DNA of 32,078 nt from an uncultured Phascolarctobacterium sp. (lineage in GTDB: Bacteria > Bacillota > Negativicutes > Acidaminococcales > Acidaminococcaceae), in assembly GCA_958448515.1 (NCBI GenBank), contig CAUDEF010000022.1, forward strand, positions 1 through 32,078. The letters are read 5' to 3'. The position numbers and the translations under genes were made by a program. Positions 30,651 through 32,078 of the stretch are shown piece after piece. The notes below the pieces were generated by a model. It searched no databases and had not been told where the DNA came from. It saw only the letters and a program-made list of their open reading frames with translations. How positions within the stretch are numbered: the first letter of the stretch is position 1; each line of letters starts with the position of its first letter.

Positions 30651-32078
30651 ATGACAGTACAGAAAAACCTAGTTAAGAATATATACGTAGGTAATGACAG
30701 TGCTACAAAATTTGCAATTACCTTTGATATTCCAGATTCTCATCCGGAGTATTTAAGGGTATATGTTGGCAGTGGTAACAATGTACAAGAAACAAAGAAC
30801 TATACCGCCGATATAAAAGCAAAAACTGTGACATATCCTAAAAGTGGTACTCCTTTGCCAAGTGGTGAAAAAATAATTATTATGCGTGAATTGCCATTAT
30901 CTCAGCTTTTAGATTTAGTAAATCAAGGCAATTATTTTGCTGAAGATGTGGAAGATGCATTAGATATATTAACTTTGATATCTCAACAGATATCTGAGAA
31001 ATTATCTCGTGCTTTAGTATTTAATGTTGATGTTGATACAAATACTTTTGATAATATTATTCCTTTTGAAGCAGGTAAAAGTTTTAGGGTAAGTGATGAT
31101 GGCAGAAGTATAGAAACAACAGAAGACCCTGCTAAGGTAACTCCTGTTGTTGAAGAGTTATTACAGCAGACAACACAGCAAGCAAATATTGCAATACAGC
31201 AGACAACACAGCAAGCAAATATTGCAATACAGCAGGCAACGGCTGCAGCAAACAGTGCATTAAGTGCTGCTGATAGTGAAACGAACGCTGAAACAGCTAT
31301 GAATAAGGCAAGAGCATGGTCAGAAGGAACAAAGCCCGGCGGAGATGGTACTTTTAGTGCAAAAGAGTATGCCGAAAGCTGTATTGAAAGTGCAGCGGCG
31401 GCAAAGCAGTCAGAAACCAATGCGGCAGGTAGTGCAAGTGGTGCAGCCGGAAGTGCAGCAGCGGCAAAGCAGTCAGAGATCAATGCGGCAAGTAGTGAAA
31501 GTAATGCAGCCGGAAGTGCAACAGCGGCAAGGCAGTCAGAAACTAATGCAGCAAGTAGTGAGAGCAATGCAGCTGAAAGTGCAGCGGCGGCAAAACAGTC
31601 AGAAACCAATGCGGCAGGTAGTGCAAGTAGTGCAGCGGGAAGTGCAGCGGCAGCAAGGCAGTCAGAAACTAATGCAGCGGCGTCAGCAACTACTGCATTA
31701 GAGATTGCTGAAGGACTTGGTGATTTGAGCGATTTGAGAGGTATAGCAACACAAGAAGAGGCTGAGGCACAAAGTAGTCAAGTGAATAATAAGATTATGA
31801 CACCGCTACGAACCTTCCAAGCGATTGTAGCTTATTTTGCTAAATTTTTAGCGGCAGCAGTGTTTACCGGTATTGTAAGAATTCAAGACGCCGGTAAACC
31901 AGCAGCAGATGCAAACGACAATTCTGTTCCTACAACAAGCTGGGTACAATCTTTGATTTTGAATAAAGTCATCAATTCTTCTGCGTTTAAAGCTTACATT
32001 GTAGAAGATTATTTGATGGAGCAGAACGGCTATATTAAGTTCGGTAGTTGGCTTGGAAACTTAATTCTGCAATGGGGA
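30651..32078 (+). CDS. Tail fibre protein, T7 gp17-type N-terminus (partial, runs off the edge)
   Basis: The frame is open from ATG 30651 to the last base (476 codons) with no stop, so the gene is incomplete. ATG 30645 is in frame but abuts the AGGAGG site. The N-terminal 125 residues match the T7 tail-fibre attachment domain: NYTADIKAKTVTYPKSG, GEKIIIMRELPLSQLLDLVN, QGNYFAEDVEDALDILTLIS. Then come an 11-residue repeat (QQTTQQANIAI, twice, about 172-193) and a 21-residue Ala/Ser/Gln repeat (about 247-345), three heptads per unit, which fits a trimeric coiled-coil shaft. A helix and the start of a knob region (YIKFGSWLGNLILQWG) follow. The receptor-binding tip lies beyond the window. A putative WSEG motif region (about 223-226) joins shaft parts. 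Confidence 0.9.
   Translation, partial: MTVQKNLVKNIYVGNDSATKFAITFDIPDSHPEYLRVYVGSGNNVQETKNYTADIKAKTVTYPKSGTPLPSGEKIIIMRELPLSQLLDLVNQGNYFAEDVEDALDILTLISQQISEKLSRALVFNVDVDTNTFDNIIPFEAGKSFRVSDDGRSIETTEDPAKVTPVVEELLQQTTQQANIAIQQTTQQANIAIQQATAAANSALSAADSETNAETAMNKARAWSEGTKPGGDGTFSAKEYAESCIESAAAAKQSETNAAGSASGAAGSAAAAKQSEINAASSESNAAGSATAARQSETNAASSESNAAESAAAAKQSETNAAGSASSAAGSAAAARQSETNAAASATTALEIAEGLGDLSDLRGIATQEEAEAQSSQVNNKIMTPLRTFQAIVAYFAKFLAAAVFTGIVRIQDAGKPAADANDNSVPTTSWVQSLILNKVINSSAFKAYIVEDYLMEQNGYIKFGSWLGNLILQWG
31164..31229 (+). repeat. 33-base exact tandem repeat in the fibre gene
   Basis: Two exact copies of a 33-base unit (31164-31196 and 31197-31229, starting CAGCAGACAACACAG) plus the start of a third. 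Each encodes QQTTQQANIAI. Exact identity suggests a recent duplication. Confidence 0.9.
31389..31682 (+). repeat. 63-base tandem repeat in the fibre gene
   Basis: About 4.6 copies of a 63-base unit beginning AGTGCAGCGGCGGCAAAGCA. Each encodes 21 residues starting SAAAAKQSETNAA. The copies differ at a few bases. Because the unit is a multiple of three, other frames also stay open here on both strands, which creates long shadow ORFs. Confidence 0.85.

Noticed and set aside
30983..31609. 208-codon minus-strand frame
   Set aside because: It mirrors the tail fibre repeats; units that are multiples of three keep other frames open. It has no ribosome site or promoter.
31345..31701. 118-codon plus-strand frame
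   Set aside because: Out-of-frame shadow of the same fibre repeats.
1..32078. CRISPR array, rRNA, tRNA, insertion sequence, integrase, reverse transcriptase
   Set aside because: No spaced direct repeats, RNA gene cores, transposase motifs or RT/integrase motifs were recognised anywhere in the window.

Overview
The window is one contiguous piece of a tailed double-stranded DNA phage or prophage with podovirus (short-tailed) morphology. Every supported gene lies on the plus strand except one small gene near the left end. The DNA is AT-rich, uses ordinary stop codons (TAA, TAG and TGA) and has strong GGAGG-type ribosome binding sites. A regulator resembling the ArpU/RinA class sits just before the terminase genes. 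Together with the AT-rich, strong-SD style this points to a Bacillota host. T7-type ejection (internal virion) proteins usually serve phages that cross a Gram-negative envelope, so a diderm Bacillota host such as a member of the Negativicutes is an attractive but unproven guess.

Layout. Positions 1-6250 hold an early/accessory region of small, tightly packed and often overlapping genes. These include two related small helical proteins flanking a minus-strand gene with its own promoter, an excisionase-like DNA-binding protein, a zinc-finger membrane protein, a LysM membrane protein, a Lar-like zinc protein, an HNH nuclease, two DNA methyltransferases of different classes and several unknowns. 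After a terminator at about 6330, positions 6463-8139 carry an HUH (rolling-circle type) endonuclease, a RusA resolvase and a putative late-gene activator. Positions 8254-14855 form the packaging and head module: small and large terminase, a Gly-rich small protein, portal, Bbp19-like protein, scaffold, major capsid, Bbp16-like cement protein and a repeat-bearing protein. Positions 14904-18867 hold the tail tube (gp11-like, gp12-like) and the gp13-like and gp14-like internal proteins. Positions 18967-30548 hold two large ejection proteins: one with a Cys/His peptidoglycan hydrolase domain, and one of 3157 residues with an ADP-ribosyltransferase-like domain and two zincin motifs. From 30651 a T7-type tail fibre gene with internal repeats runs off the right edge.

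The head and tail gene order resembles that of Bordetella phage BPP-1, with T7-like ejection proteins. No integrase, repressor, DNA polymerase, lysis cassette, reverse transcriptase, tRNA or CRISPR array is seen here.

The most striking signal is a three-copy regulatory module at about 8133-8222, 18868-18948 and 30552-30640. Each copy has the same 14-base element (TGTATAGGACAAAA), then exactly 17 bases, then a -10 hexamer, then within roughly 10-20 bases of the predicted start an intrinsic terminator, then the ribosome binding site of the next late gene block (terminase/head, ejection proteins, tail fibre). This predicts late promoters that fire straight into terminators. They would need antitermination, or they make short RNAs. 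The putative activator gene sits directly upstream of the first copy, whose element contains that gene's stop codon.
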